A stretch of DNA of 21,029 nt. It comes from a virus. Of this stretch, positions 7,736 to 15,331 are shown in pieces (position 1 is the stretch's first letter; each line of letters starts with the position of its first letter). The notes beneath the pieces are model-generated. The model made no database searches. It saw only the letters and a list, made by a program, of their open reading frames with translations, and was not told the DNA's origin. The stretch spans positions 1-21,029 of IMG/VR virus record IMGVR_UViG_3300017788_000214. One strand, given 5' to 3'. A program made the position numbers and the translations under genes.

Positions 7736-9694
7736 ATGGCTGGCAAAGATATTTCAGACGATATACCGTTAAATGTAGGTCAGCCTACTTTACCTTCTAA
7801 CATCTGGTTTAACACAGACACAGCATACGATGTTGCTATTGGTGGTAACCCATTCATCTATGCTACATCAGAGGAACGACCATACGAACGAGCCACTGCT
7901 CCTTATCGTAAGCAACAGTTTGATAATAGCCAAGAGCCAGGTGAGCAGTCGCTCACTGGTTGGTGGATTCGTTCACAGTCATCCTTCCATCGTGGTGCAG
8001 GTATTAAGTTCTACGACCCATCAGCAGGTGAGGAAGTAGAGTATCGCTTTGATACTAGCAAAGGTGTCAACGTATGGACACCAGGACAGGTGACTTTACT
8101 TCGTGAGGTAACTCAGAGTCACGAGACTACTGGCCCTATTGCCAGCAATGGTGTAACTCAACAACACTTACGACCAATTGAGTGGACAATTGCTACAACA
8201 AGTAGCACTACCACTTATGAGGGTGTGCTATTGCTTGATGAGTTTGACGTACATAAAATTGATAGTGCTGGAACTGTAACTCATTTTATTGATTACACCA
8301 GCGGTACTGACAGCCCAGTTTATGCCATCTGTGATGATGGTGCTAATGCTATCTGGGTTACTAACACTTCAACCAAGAAGACAGTTTACAAAAAACCATT
8401 AACTGGTAACTCATCTACATCTGATACTAAGATGTTTGATGAAGTTGGTACTATCTCAAACGCAGTTATAGATTATGTCAAAAATCGTGTAGTAATGGCT
8501 GCTGACAATAAAGTGTATGAGTTCTCCCCATCAGCAGTGGCTATGCCAACTGCTGTGTACACTAACCCATCAACAGCCCACGTGTACACCAGTATTACTG
8601 CATCTGGTACTGCTATCTATTTATCAGGATACAATGGCATTCAGTCAACCATTGAGAAGTTTGTACTATCTAGCAATGGTGCTATGCCTACCCTATCGTC
8701 TGCTATTACAGCAGCCGAGATGCCAACTGGTGAAGTAGTACAGGCAATCCATTACTACCTAGGCTATATGTTAATTGGCACCAACAAAGGTGTACGTGTA
8801 GCACAAGTATCAGATGATGGCTCACTAACTTACGGTCCACTAATTGTAGAAACCAGCCAGGCTGTGTACGCCTTTGCAACTAGAGATAGATTTGCTTGGG
8901 CAGCAACTGGTGTGGCAGGTGAACCTGGAGTTATTCGCATTGACTTATCCGAGCAAATCAGTCCGTTAGTATTTGCTTACGCAAATGATGTGTACAAGCC
9001 TGACGTATCTGGCAAGACAACCACAGCAATATCATTTATTGGTGAGACTGACCGCCTAGCATTTACTACTGCAGCAGGATACACCTACCTAGAACACGCC
9101 ACTAATCTAATCTCTACTGGTTTTATTCAGACTGGTCGTATCCGATACGCAACCCTAGAACCTAAGAACTACAAACGTCTTATCGGTAAGGGTGAGTTTA
9201 CCTACGGGTCTATGACCCTTAACACTGTAGATGTAAGCGGTTCAGTATATGACATTCTGTCTTACGACAGCAGTGTAGGTGCACCTGAAGTAACTACTGC
9301 TGTGCCACAAGGACCATTAGAGTTCTTACAGTATCGCTTTGACTTGAACCGTGACACTAATACTACCTCATCTGGTCCAGTATTTAAAGGCTATCAGATT
9401 AAATCACTACCTGCGAGCACGCGACAGAGGCTAGTGCAGTTACCATTGTTCTGCTTTGATGTTGAACAAGACCGATTCAATAATGAGAATGGTTATCAAG
9501 GCAGAGCCTTTGAAAGAATTGTTGACCTAGAAACCTTAGAGGAAACAGGTGACGAAGTAACATTCCAAGACTTCACCACAGGCGAGCAATTTGGTTGTGT
9601 CATAGAAGAAATCTCATTTAGAAAAATAAGTCCACCTGACCGTAGGTTCTCTGGCTTTGGTGGAATACTTAATGTAGTGATAAGGAAACTATAA
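7736..9694 (+). CDS. Large virion protein, probable beta-propeller (652 aa)
   Basis: The start is preceded by AGGATAAT. The N-terminal ~150 residues contain IPLNVGQPTLPSNIWFN and a Trp-rich region (SLTGWWIRSQSSFHRGAGIK). The middle, about 170-420, shows repeated blade-like strands: GVLLLDEFDVHKI, YAICDDGANAIWVTN, YKPLT-type turns, VVMAADNKVYEFS, YLSGYNGIQ, MLIGTNKGVRVAQ and FAWAATGV. This suggests a propeller of five to seven blades. The C-terminal third (YATLEPKNYKRLIGKGEF and onwards) is beta-rich. It overlaps the next ATG by one base. The position between adhesins and lysis genes indicates a minor tail or baseplate part. Confidence 0.65.
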   Translation: MAGKDISDDIPLNVGQPTLPSNIWFNTDTAYDVAIGGNPFIYATSEERPYERATAPYRKQQFDNSQEPGEQSLTGWWIRSQSSFHRGAGIKFYDPSAGEEVEYRFDTSKGVNVWTPGQVTLLREVTQSHETTGPIASNGVTQQHLRPIEWTIATTSSTTTYEGVLLLDEFDVHKIDSAGTVTHFIDYTSGTDSPVYAICDDGANAIWVTNTSTKKTVYKKPLTGNSSTSDTKMFDEVGTISNAVIDYVKNRVVMAADNKVYEFSPSAVAMPTAVYTNPSTAHVYTSITASGTAIYLSGYNGIQSTIEKFVLSSNGAMPTLSSAITAAEMPTGEVVQAIHYYLGYMLIGTNKGVRVAQVSDDGSLTYGPLIVETSQAVYAFATRDRFAWAATGVAGEPGVIRIDLSEQISPLVFAYANDVYKPDVSGKTTTAISFIGETDRLAFTTAAGYTYLEHATNLISTGFIQTGRIRYATLEPKNYKRLIGKGEFTYGSMTLNTVDVSGSVYDILSYDSSVGAPEVTTAVPQGPLEFLQYRFDLNRDTNTTSSGPVFKGYQIKSLPASTRQRLVQLPLFCFDVEQDRFNNENGYQGRAFERIVDLETLEETGDEVTFQDFTTGEQFGCVIEEISFRKISPPDRRFSGFGGILNVVIRKL

Positions 9695-10110
9695 TGGCAA
9701 GTCCAGTACCAGGAAAAAAAATATCTACAGCCTATAAAGTTAAAGGTAAGATGTGGAAGTTTGGATTTCATACAGGTGTAGACTACAAGTGTGCAGTAGG
9801 TACTGACATTTGCGCTGCGTTTGATGGAAAAGTATTAGAAGTTGGCAGCGTATCGTGGGGGCCATCCTATGGCACAGCCATAGTTGTAGACCACGGTAAC
9901 GGATTCCGTGCCATCTATGCACACTTATCTAAGGCACTGGTCAAGAAGGGCCAGCGTATTAAGACTGGCCAACACATCGGCGAAGCAGGTAGTACAGGTA
10001 ACTCATCTGGCCCACACCTACACTTTGAGGTACGTGTCGCTCCTTTCCGATACGCACCTCAGTGCTTCGTTGACCCAGTTGTCCTAATCAATAAGAAGGC
10101 TGGTGCATAA
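9694..10110 (+). CDS. M23 family metallopeptidase, probable endolysin (138 aa)
   Basis: This is a complete compact M23 (LytM/lysostaphin-type) zinc endopeptidase domain. H26 and D30 lie in FHTGVDYK, H77 in IYAHL, and H108/H110 in GPHLHFEV; these are the zinc ligands and catalytic histidine of the family, which cuts peptidoglycan cross-bridges. The gene has no signal peptide and no cell-wall binding module. It is followed directly by two small membrane proteins, the usual endolysin-holin order. It overlaps both neighbours by one base (TAATG). A virion-associated entry role cannot be excluded, since the upstream gene is structural. Confidence 0.9.
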   Translation: MASPVPGKKISTAYKVKGKMWKFGFHTGVDYKCAVGTDICAAFDGKVLEVGSVSWGPSYGTAIVVDHGNGFRAIYAHLSKALVKKGQRIKTGQHIGEAGSTGNSSGPHLHFEVRVAPFRYAPQCFVDPVVLINKKAGA

Positions 10111-10322
10111 TGTCAGCAATTGATTGGGCAGCACTTATCGTATCCATCATCACAATACTAGGAGCATTTGCAGCAGTAGTAAGATTCTTAGTTAAGCAGT
10201 ACCTAATAGAACTAAAACCCAATGGTGGTCAACCCATCAATGACCGAGTCCGTAGATTAGAGGGCAAGGTTGACCAGATATATTATATATTAGTCCACAA
10301 GAAAGAGAACGATGAAATTTAA
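10110..10322 (+). CDS. Small membrane protein, holin or holin-associated (70 aa)
   Basis: One strong membrane segment spans about residues 5-28 (WAALIVSIITILGAFAAVVR). It is followed by a hydrophilic region with RVRRLEGKVDQIYYILVHKK, which should form a short coiled coil. One-span proteins with a coiled-coil tail after an endolysin are common in actinophages, where they act as the holin or help it. The 3' end overlaps the next gene by 11 bases. Function is assigned by topology and place only. Confidence 0.7.
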   Translation: MSAIDWAALIVSIITILGAFAAVVRFLVKQYLIELKPNGGQPINDRVRRLEGKVDQIYYILVHKKENDEI

Positions 10323-10536
10323 AGAGTTTCTACGAGACAATCCAACCCGTATCGCAGCCTTCGTGTCTGCTACGGTAGCCTTGGTAGTGTCTTTTGCATT
10401 CCCAGAAATCCCTACCGAAGCAGCCGTAGCCTTCGTGCTATCAGCCCTCGGCTTGGGTGAGTTCGCCCAACGGAAAGAGAACGCATTATGGGAAGAGGCC
10501 AAGGCCACCCCAACCTTTGAGGAAGTCGCTGACTAG
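10312..10536 (+). CDS. Putative holin, two hydrophobic segments (74 aa)
   Basis: The protein begins MKFKEFLRDNPTRIAAFVSA. It has hydrophobic stretches at about 13-31 (IAAFVSATVALVVSFAFP) and 35-50 (AAVAFVLSALGLGEFAQ), separated by a short turn (EIPTE), and a charged tail. This is the size and shape of phage holins, which open the membrane for the endolysin. It is the last gene of the + strand module and is followed by a strong hairpin terminator. The two small membrane proteins may work as a holin pair; which one forms the hole is unknown. Confidence 0.7.
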   Translation: MKFKEFLRDNPTRIAAFVSATVALVVSFAFPEIPTEAAVAFVLSALGLGEFAQRKENALWEEAKATPTFEEVAD

Positions 10537-10573
10537 CCTCTAGAAAGCCCTGAGAGCCAATCTCAGACAAGTT

Positions 10574-10626
10574 GCCCCCATCTTGGTAGGTTACCACCCG
10601 ACCGCCAGGATGGGGGCTTATTTTTG
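10574..10626 (+). terminator. Intrinsic terminator closing the + strand module
   Basis: A 13-bp stem pairs GCCCCCATCTTGG (10574-10586) with CCAGGATGGGGGC (10605-10617), with one G-T wobble. The loop is 18 bases, and TTATTTTTGTTT follows on the + strand. This lies between convergent gene blocks (last + gene ends 10536, last - gene ends 10636). The - strand side lacks a T run, so it terminates mainly rightward transcription. The rest of 10537-10635 holds no gene. Confidence 0.9.
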
Positions 10627-10635
10627 TTTATAGGG

Positions 10636-11226
10636 CTATTCCTGTGGTAACTCTAAGATACTACGTACCCAGCATTGGTTGTTGATAATTATTGTACTGT
10701 ATGAACCATCACAGAACTGTAAGAACTTATCAATGCCTTTTTTAGGTTCGTGTTCGGGTGATTGTCCACTAGTCCAAGTGTAATCATCAAAGGCCATAAT
10801 GCCGTATGGTTTTAGCAATGGCCAAGCCCCCACTGCATCAGCAAATACGCCAAGAGCGGTATGGTCGCCGTCAATGTAAATAAAATCATAATTAAAAAAA
10901 GGCTGTCGTTTGAGAAACTCGATGGAATTGGACTTAACTTTGTTGACTTTTTCTTTGAACGGTTTAATTTTTTCATTGTATGTCTCCTCTACGTTTGACC
11001 AGTCAAACTCTTTGTGTACTTCTTCATCTGAACCCTTCCAAGTATCCACATCTGTTAGTCGTGAGTCCTCGTGAGTTAATATATTTTCTAGTAACCACTT
11101 ACTTGCATCACCAGTAAATGCTCCCACTTGTAGGAAGTTTAATCCTTTATGTCCAGCAAATGGTAGTAGGTAATTCTTAAAGTTTGGTTCGGCTGTTGAC
11201 TCAAACCAGTTTGGATAGGTCGTCAT
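10636..11226 (-). CDS. Class I SAM-dependent methyltransferase (196 aa)
   Basis: The protein has a Rossmann-type methyltransferase layout. The SAM-binding strand-loop is FLQVGAFTGDASKWLL (31-46), an acidic DVDTW occurs at 59-63, and YDFIYIDGDHTALGVF (113-128) is followed by LLKPYGIMAFDDYTW (137-151). The last two are typical of the Methyltransf_24 / TylF-like group that often methylates sugars or glycoconjugates. AAAGGAA precedes the ATG. The first 26 bases of the gene overlap the end of the glycosyltransferase gene, so both are probably co-translated. A shared role in glycan decoration of virion or host surface is inferred. The substrate is unknown. Confidence 0.8.
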   Translation of the reverse strand: MTTYPNWFESTAEPNFKNYLLPFAGHKGLNFLQVGAFTGDASKWLLENILTHEDSRLTDVDTWKGSDEEVHKEFDWSNVEETYNEKIKPFKEKVNKVKSNSIEFLKRQPFFNYDFIYIDGDHTALGVFADAVGAWPLLKPYGIMAFDDYTWTSGQSPEHEPKKGIDKFLQFCDGSYSTIIINNQCWVRSILELPQE

Positions 11227-11932
11227 TCTTTTTCCTTTCTGTCATTACTAGGGCGTAGATTTGCCAGTAGTTATTGTAATAGTTTTCATCTAGCGCAAAG
11301 CGTTTCATATGCTTTACTCGTGCCCCAGTATGGGCGTGTACTGGGATACCAGCAGCCTTAAGTTTACGGAAGAATACAATATCTTCACTAACAAACTTAA
11401 CACCTAGTCCTTCTATCTCAGCAAACATAGACTGGTCTGGATACTTCTCACGAAGTTTAGTTACTACAGTGCGGTGCATAAGCACTAGCCCCATACCAGC
11501 CAAGTCAACTTTTATTACTTCATTAAGTGGTAGTGGATGTATGTATGCAATGTTGTGTTCGTCATCCGTTTCCATAAATAAACAAGGAAATGGCTGCATC
11601 ATTGACTGCTCATTCTCTTTAGAGATAAAGTAAACGCCAGTTACTATTGGATGAGTGGCTTTGTCAGCCACATCCCATAACATCTTAAATACTTCTGGTG
11701 TAAGTACAATGTCAGAATCAACCCATAGCAACCAGTCCGTATTGTTCTTATTATACCAAGCATCCAACAACACCTGTCGCTGTCTGCCTATTTGATTACC
11801 CTGTGCTCGCACAGTATCAGTAATAGTATTCTTGTAGTGCAACAAGGTAAACATAAGGCCTTCGGCAAACTTACCATCTGCCATACCATTGTCACACCAA
11901 CCTATGGTTACGGTTTCATTCTTGCTGTGCAT
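11201..11932 (-). CDS. GT-A fold glycosyltransferase, GT2-like (243 aa)
   Basis: The layout is that of a small GT-A glycosyltransferase. The N-terminal strand is VTIGWCDNG, an arginine region QGNQIGRQRQ follows, and the metal-binding DSD at 72-74 lies in LLWVDSDIVLTPEVF. A buried acceptor region has DLAGMGLVLMHR (143-154), then SEDIVFFRKLKAAGI (182-196) and a C-terminal HTGARVKH that supplies the usual histidine. No membrane anchor is present. It lies downstream of the PD-(D/E)XK-like gene and upstream of a methyltransferase that it overlaps by 26 bases. Actinophages are known to glycosylate virion proteins; DNA-base glycosylation is an alternative. Donor and acceptor cannot be read from the sequence. 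Confidence 0.8.
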   Translation of the reverse strand: MHSKNETVTIGWCDNGMADGKFAEGLMFTLLHYKNTITDTVRAQGNQIGRQRQVLLDAWYNKNNTDWLLWVDSDIVLTPEVFKMLWDVADKATHPIVTGVYFISKENEQSMMQPFPCLFMETDDEHNIAYIHPLPLNEVIKVDLAGMGLVLMHRTVVTKLREKYPDQSMFAEIEGLGVKFVSEDIVFFRKLKAAGIPVHAHTGARVKHMKRFALDENYYNNYWQIYALVMTERKKNDDLSKLV

Positions 11933-12413
11933 CTTTAAACTCCTCTATTGGAATGCGCCAACCTTGAATTGAATCATCTTTCCATTCATCTTTGAATGCG
12001 TCGGCTGCATTGTAGTAACCATATACCTCTACCAATGAGAAGTATTCTAGGTCAAGAACCTTAGCACCTACGATTACTTTATCTTTATCCTTAGACCATA
12101 CTGGTACAGCATTTTGTGTCCGAACAGTGCGAACCTCAATGTTTGTACCAACGTCAGCAATCTTGCTACGTTTGCGGTGTAGTTCATTAGGATACCACGG
12201 TACATTCCAGCCTTCGTTATACTGTTTAGCAACAGCCCACTCGGCAATGTTGGCTCTAATGTTTGCAGTTAGTTCGTGCTCTAATTTGCCTTCTTCTTTA
12301 CCTTTAGCATAATTAGGCCTATCTGTACTACCAAACTTAGTAAGCCATCGTTCCACTGCAAGCAGTGTGCAAACTCTGACTTCATCTTTACTAAGTTTCA
12401 CTATCACTGTCAT
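11916..12413 (-). CDS. Putative PD-(D/E)XK-fold protein (165 aa)
   Basis: The central region has an order of residues compatible with a restriction-endonuclease-like fold. E58 lies in the helix ANIAEWAVAKQ, D87 in IADVG, and E93-V-R95 in TNIEVRTV, where Arg stands in place of the usual Lys. Later strands are KVIVGAKVLDL and YFSLVEVYGYY. I recall similar small phage proteins being labelled PD-(D/E)XK-like, but this is a fold guess. The D...ExR set may mean altered chemistry or only a structural role. It overlaps its upstream sigma-like neighbour by 23 bases and its downstream neighbour by 17. Confidence 0.5.
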   Translation of the reverse strand: MTVIVKLSKDEVRVCTLLAVERWLTKFGSTDRPNYAKGKEEGKLEHELTANIRANIAEWAVAKQYNEGWNVPWYPNELHRKRSKIADVGTNIEVRTVRTQNAVPVWSKDKDKVIVGAKVLDLEYFSLVEVYGYYNAADAFKDEWKDDSIQGWRIPIEEFKDAQQE

Positions 12414-13104
12414 ACTCGTCCTCTTTCATTTGTTCTATGCTGTCATTTTCGTAGTGTGGTTTGTGTCCACCCAGTTTATTAATAAGAGTTCTAAGTGCAC
12501 GTGCAACTTTCATACGTGCAGCATCAGGCCTCATATCTAACTGAGCAGCAAGTTCGTTAGGGCCGAAGTCCTCCATATAGCGTAGGCGTAGCAGGTTTTG
12601 TTTATCTTCAGGTAGTTCATTGAATGCTTTGCTGATGTCAGAAAAGTAGGCAATCCAGTTGCCGTGCTCTGACGGATTAGAGCCACTACTATTTGTTAGA
12701 CTTAAGTCAGATTGAATCAGGTCAAGTGTTGCAATAAGGTCTATCTCATTATTGACTTCTGACTTAAGTAAGTATGGGAGTATTTGCTCTACGATTGTTT
12801 TATCATAGTAATAATTATCATCAGGCGAATAGCCAAGTACCTTGGCTTTTTCTTTCTGACAATAATCGTGGGCTGCGTTACGCAGCGACTTAGCAAATAG
12901 TTTGTCTCCTTCTTTAACATCTAGTTTCATCCACTCATTTGTTTTCTTGGGGTGAGTAATGAACCACATCCAAAGTTCTTGTTCAATGTCATCCTTATCT
13001 ATCATATGATAACGTTTGCCAAACTGACCAGCGATAGTACGGACTAAAGATTTATAGTCATCGTATACCTTCTCAGTTATTTTGATTGGCATTTTACCAC
13101 TCAT
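12391..13104 (-). CDS. Sigma-70-like RNA polymerase sigma factor (237 aa)
   Basis: Residues 38-48 (DDIEQELWMWF) match the region 2 helix of sigma factors. Residues 72-90 (SLRNAAHDYCQKEKAKVL) look like the end of region 2. Residues 159-212 are a region 4-type helix-turn-helix: AFNELPEDKQNLLRLRYMED, then GPNELAAQLDMRPDAARMKV and ARALRTLINKL. The acidic tail (KEDEYDSDSET) is unusual. The protein would direct host RNA polymerase to phage promoters, probably for later genes. Distances between domains are somewhat longer than in ECF sigma factors. The start at 13104 has AAAGG upstream and overlaps the preceding gene by 11 bases. Confidence 0.75.
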   Translation of the reverse strand: MSGKMPIKITEKVYDDYKSLVRTIAGQFGKRYHMIDKDDIEQELWMWFITHPKKTNEWMKLDVKEGDKLFAKSLRNAAHDYCQKEKAKVLGYSPDDNYYYDKTIVEQILPYLLKSEVNNEIDLIATLDLIQSDLSLTNSSGSNPSEHGNWIAYFSDISKAFNELPEDKQNLLRLRYMEDFGPNELAAQLDMRPDAARMKVARALRTLINKLGGHKPHYENDSIEQMKEDEYDSDSET

Positions 13105-13852
13105 AGACCTTTCCCTCTACAGTGAAAGAGCGACCCTTAACTGGTACAAGTACTGGAGTTACGTTACCTCTACGGATGTACAGAACAACAAAGCCTTGTT
13201 GCCAATTGGCTCCGCCAAACTTTAAGTAACTTGCTTGAGACAGGTCCATCATATTGCCAACTTCTACTCCGAAAAGTTGATTTGTGTACTTACCATTGTA
13301 TGCAGTGTGCTCGTGTTGAATACCTAATCTATGAGTGTGTCCACATATAATGCTAAGTCCTGTGCGCTTTGCGAGACTAAGTGCAGTTCCACCAGCAGTT
13401 CTGATAAGACTCCCCTCATCTCCGTGTGCCATTGCCCATCCTGGGGCGAACCTCCAAATCTCCCTATGGAATGTGATGTCGAGTTTATCGTATCCAAGCA
13501 GTGTCTCATAGTCGAGAGCACGGAGTGAAGAAAATGCAGGTGCTGATGATGCGATGTAGTGGTTAATTCTATCACCGTGATTGCTCCTCATAACGTGGAA
13601 TGGCTTATCACCCAAGGTTTCTTTGAAACCTGCCATTATTTGATGGGTTTTGTCTAGTCCTTTTTGTAGAGTGCCAGCAAACTCTCCTGCTCTGCCTCTA
13701 GTCCAGCGACTTGGCTCTGGTGCATCGGCTTCGTCTCCAACGCAATACAGTTCATCAGGTTCGTAATCTTTCACAAACCTTTGGATGTTAGTGACAAGTC
13801 TTGCATCGTGATATGGTGCTTGAATGTCACTAAGTACAACTACTCTTTTCAT
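13094..13852 (-). CDS. Calcineurin-like metallophosphoesterase (252 aa)
   Basis: I place the start at the ATG at 13852, which overlaps the preceding stop as ATGA; an upstream TTG at 13864 is less likely. Motifs of the superfamily are present in order: D9-I-Q11 (with H15, D16), G39-D40-E41, N91-H92-G-D, H143-G-D and G171-H172-T-H174. Q11 takes the place of the common His in DxH. These residues would bind two metals and hydrolyse a phosphoester. Phage members act on nucleotides, RNA ends or DNA ends; none of these can be selected here. The neighbouring Nmad1-type gene makes nucleotide metabolism plausible. Confidence 0.85.
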   Translation of the reverse strand: MKRVVVLSDIQAPYHDARLVTNIQRFVKDYEPDELYCVGDEADAPEPSRWTRGRAGEFAGTLQKGLDKTHQIMAGFKETLGDKPFHVMRSNHGDRINHYIASSAPAFSSLRALDYETLLGYDKLDITFHREIWRFAPGWAMAHGDEGSLIRTAGGTALSLAKRTGLSIICGHTHRLGIQHEHTAYNGKYTNQLFGVEVGNMMDLSQASYLKFGGANWQQGFVVLYIRRGNVTPVLVPVKGRSFTVEGKVYEW

Positions 13853-14166
13853 TCGTGTTTCCAATTTTGAGAGTTAGGCCACTCATCATTCAATACCATT
13901 AAGGCAATGATTGCGTAATTGGCTAAATCAAGAAATGAATCGTGTAAAGATTCGTTTTCTGGTTCTTTACCAGAATCTATTAAGTTATTTATCCGTGACA
14001 CTTTATCAAAGATACGAACACATAAACCATTAAGCGCACCACCTGGTGCGTTGGCAATGTTGCCTGGCCCATAGTCATTTTGCTTCTTGACTAGCACCCT
14101 ATGCAGTTGTTCGTAGTACTTCTCGGATACTGTGTAAAACTCACTAATCGTTGTTGGTTTACTCAT
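13849..14166 (-). CDS. DUF1599 / Nmad1-type protein, MazG-like (105 aa)
   Basis: The sequence KKQNDYGPGNIANAPGGALN followed by RIFDKVSRINNL, PENESLHDSFLDLANYAIIA and LMVL is the hallmark of the DUF1599 family. That family has been named nucleotide-modification-associated domain 1 because it occurs with modified-nucleotide genes in phages. It is all-alpha and related to MazG-type pyrophosphohydrolases; the acidic residues in ENESLHDSFLDLANY would bind metal. It probably acts on a (d)NTP. AAAGGAG precedes the ATG. It is coupled to the phosphoesterase downstream, so the two could act in succession on nucleotides. Confidence 0.85.
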   Translation of the reverse strand: MSKPTTISEFYTVSEKYYEQLHRVLVKKQNDYGPGNIANAPGGALNGLCVRIFDKVSRINNLIDSGKEPENESLHDSFLDLANYAIIALMVLNDEWPNSQNWKHE

Positions 14167-14488
14167 CTAATAACTCCTTTAGTTCCTTGTCTAGGTTTTC
14201 CAAAGACCTTTCAACAATCAACTCATCTAGTTCCTCGTGAAGCAGTCCTGTCTTAAGAGAGTATAGCGTAAACCCAAGGCTTTCGGAAATCGCCTTGATG
14301 TCTTCTGTCTTACCTTCGTCAGCCAAATAGTAAATCTCCTCAAGTACTCTCCAAAGGTCTATGCTTAAACCTGAATTACTTAGTTTAATCAGAACCTCTG
14401 GTATTACCTCAATGTGGACTAGGTAGTCATAGATACTATCTAGTTCAACTTTGCATTTATTGCAGATAAATTTGTCATCTTTATTCAT
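14159..14488 (-). CDS. 109-aa hypothetical protein with CxxC at N-terminus
   Basis: The ATG at 14488 is preferred over a start 36 bases upstream because GGAGG precedes it at normal spacing and MNKDDKFICNKCK is a natural beginning. One CxxC (C9-C12) and a His about eleven residues later (YLVHIEV) recall a C2H2-like zinc finger, but the fourth ligand is unclear. The remainder is helical and acidic (DLWRVLEEIYYLADEGKTED; ENLDKELKELLDE), suggesting a helical DNA- or protein-binding domain such as a winged helix. It sits between primase and Nmad1-type genes. Function is not recognised. Confidence 0.65.
   Translation of the reverse strand: MNKDDKFICNKCKVELDSIYDYLVHIEVIPEVLIKLSNSGLSIDLWRVLEEIYYLADEGKTEDIKAISESLGFTLYSLKTGLLHEELDELIVERSLENLDKELKELLDE
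14246..14257 (+). repeat. Dispersed 12-mer TCCTGTCTTAAG, copy 1
   Basis: Exact copy of a 12-base sequence present five times between 14.2 and 20.7 kb, always reading on the + strand, against transcription. It lies inside the 109-aa gene, where the coding strand encodes LKTG. Confidence 0.85.
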
Positions 14489-15107
14489 CTTGCCTCCACT
14501 TCTCATCAAACCAAGCCTTACCAAACTTGACGAAAGTAGAGTTCACATCTTCACCCTCAGGCATATGAATAGTTATGACATTGCCTAGTTCTTTGGTCAG
14601 GTTCTTGGCGAAGTCCGACCCTGCTTGGTCACCATCTGCGAATACATAAATCTTATCAAAGTCGTGCAGGATGCGTGAGTAGTGGCGTTTCCAGTTGTTA
14701 CTTCCTGGAACGCCAATGGCTGGATAGTTCATAGCACTGTCCAGTGTGATGGTATCTATCTCACCCTCACAAACCGCTATCCATTTCTTGGCACGAAAGT
14801 AAGCGTTTACATTGTAAAGGTGCGTGTTGGCACCTGGCAATCCTAGATACTTGGGTTGCTCTGCACCCATTGCTCTAAACCGTAGGTCTACTACACCTGC
14901 CTTGGTTAGGTACGGTATTGCCAACCTGCCTACATACTGCTCGTGTCCATTAAACGGATGCTCAACCACACCAAGCCTGTGCCTAAGCGCGTCTGCGTGA
15001 GATAATCCCCTGCCCTTGAGATACTCTGCGGCCAGAGGAAGACTCTTTTGATAGTGCGCTACGGCTTGTTCCAGTAATTCTTTCTGCGAATTTGACGGCC
15101 TCGCCAT
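14481..15107 (-). CDS. Primase Toprim catalytic subunit, DnaG-like (208 aa)
   Basis: After a helical N-terminus (LLEQAVAHYQKSLPLAAEYL, with KGRGLS as in the DnaG linker), the protein has the RNA-polymerase/Toprim core. It includes GRLAIPYLTKAGVVDLRFRA, then YNVNAYFRAK, VCEGEIDTITL with catalytic E114, and VFADGDQAG with D158 and D160 for metal. It therefore makes RNA primers at the fork. The zinc-binding domain is in the separate overlapping gene just upstream. A clear GGAGGG lies 8 bases before this ATG, so it can be translated as an independent subunit. The 125-base overlap is out of frame. Confidence 0.9.
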   Translation of the reverse strand: MARPSNSQKELLEQAVAHYQKSLPLAAEYLKGRGLSHADALRHRLGVVEHPFNGHEQYVGRLAIPYLTKAGVVDLRFRAMGAEQPKYLGLPGANTHLYNVNAYFRAKKWIAVCEGEIDTITLDSAMNYPAIGVPGSNNWKRHYSRILHDFDKIYVFADGDQAGSDFAKNLTKELGNVITIHMPEGEDVNSTFVKFGKAWFDEKWRQDE

Positions 15108-15321
15108 ACTCTATTCCCTCCTGTCTCATTATTACTTTGTAGGTGTCTCCCTTGATGTCACAAGCGAAACAAATAAATGTGTTTAGTTCTTCGTTGAATG
15201 ATGCTGATGGTGTTCTGTCATTGTGGAACGGACATTTACATCTGACCCAACCTCTGCCTTGCCTAAGGCTCGCGCCATAGTGCTCAAGGATGTGTCTAAT
15301 TTGATGTTTGGCTTGCGCCAT
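14983..15321 (-). CDS. Primase zinc-binding (CHC2) subunit (112 aa)
   Basis: Residues 28-60 hold the CHC2 zinc motif of DnaG primases: C30-P-F-H33, then PSASF, then C51-F-A-C54-D-I-K-G-D. The domain recognises template DNA and initiates priming. After FAERITG at about residue 83 the sequence turns into a Ser/Arg-rich tail (SSSGRRVSQGQGIISRRRA), which lies in the overlap with the Toprim gene. AGGAGGAG precedes the ATG. Primases divided into two overlapping genes are known in actinophages. Either two subunits are made, or a frameshift in the overlap joins them. Confidence 0.9.
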   Translation of the reverse strand: MAQAKHQIRHILEHYGASLRQGRGWVRCKCPFHNDRTPSASFNEELNTFICFACDIKGDTYKVIMRQEGIEYGEAVKFAERITGTSRSALSKESSSGRRVSQGQGIISRRRA

Positions 15322-15331
15322 CTTCTCCTCC

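Noticed and set aside
13324-13575. 83-aa frame inside the metallophosphoesterase gene
   Set aside because: It lies within a gene having complete catalytic motifs, and it has no start signal or recognisable domain.
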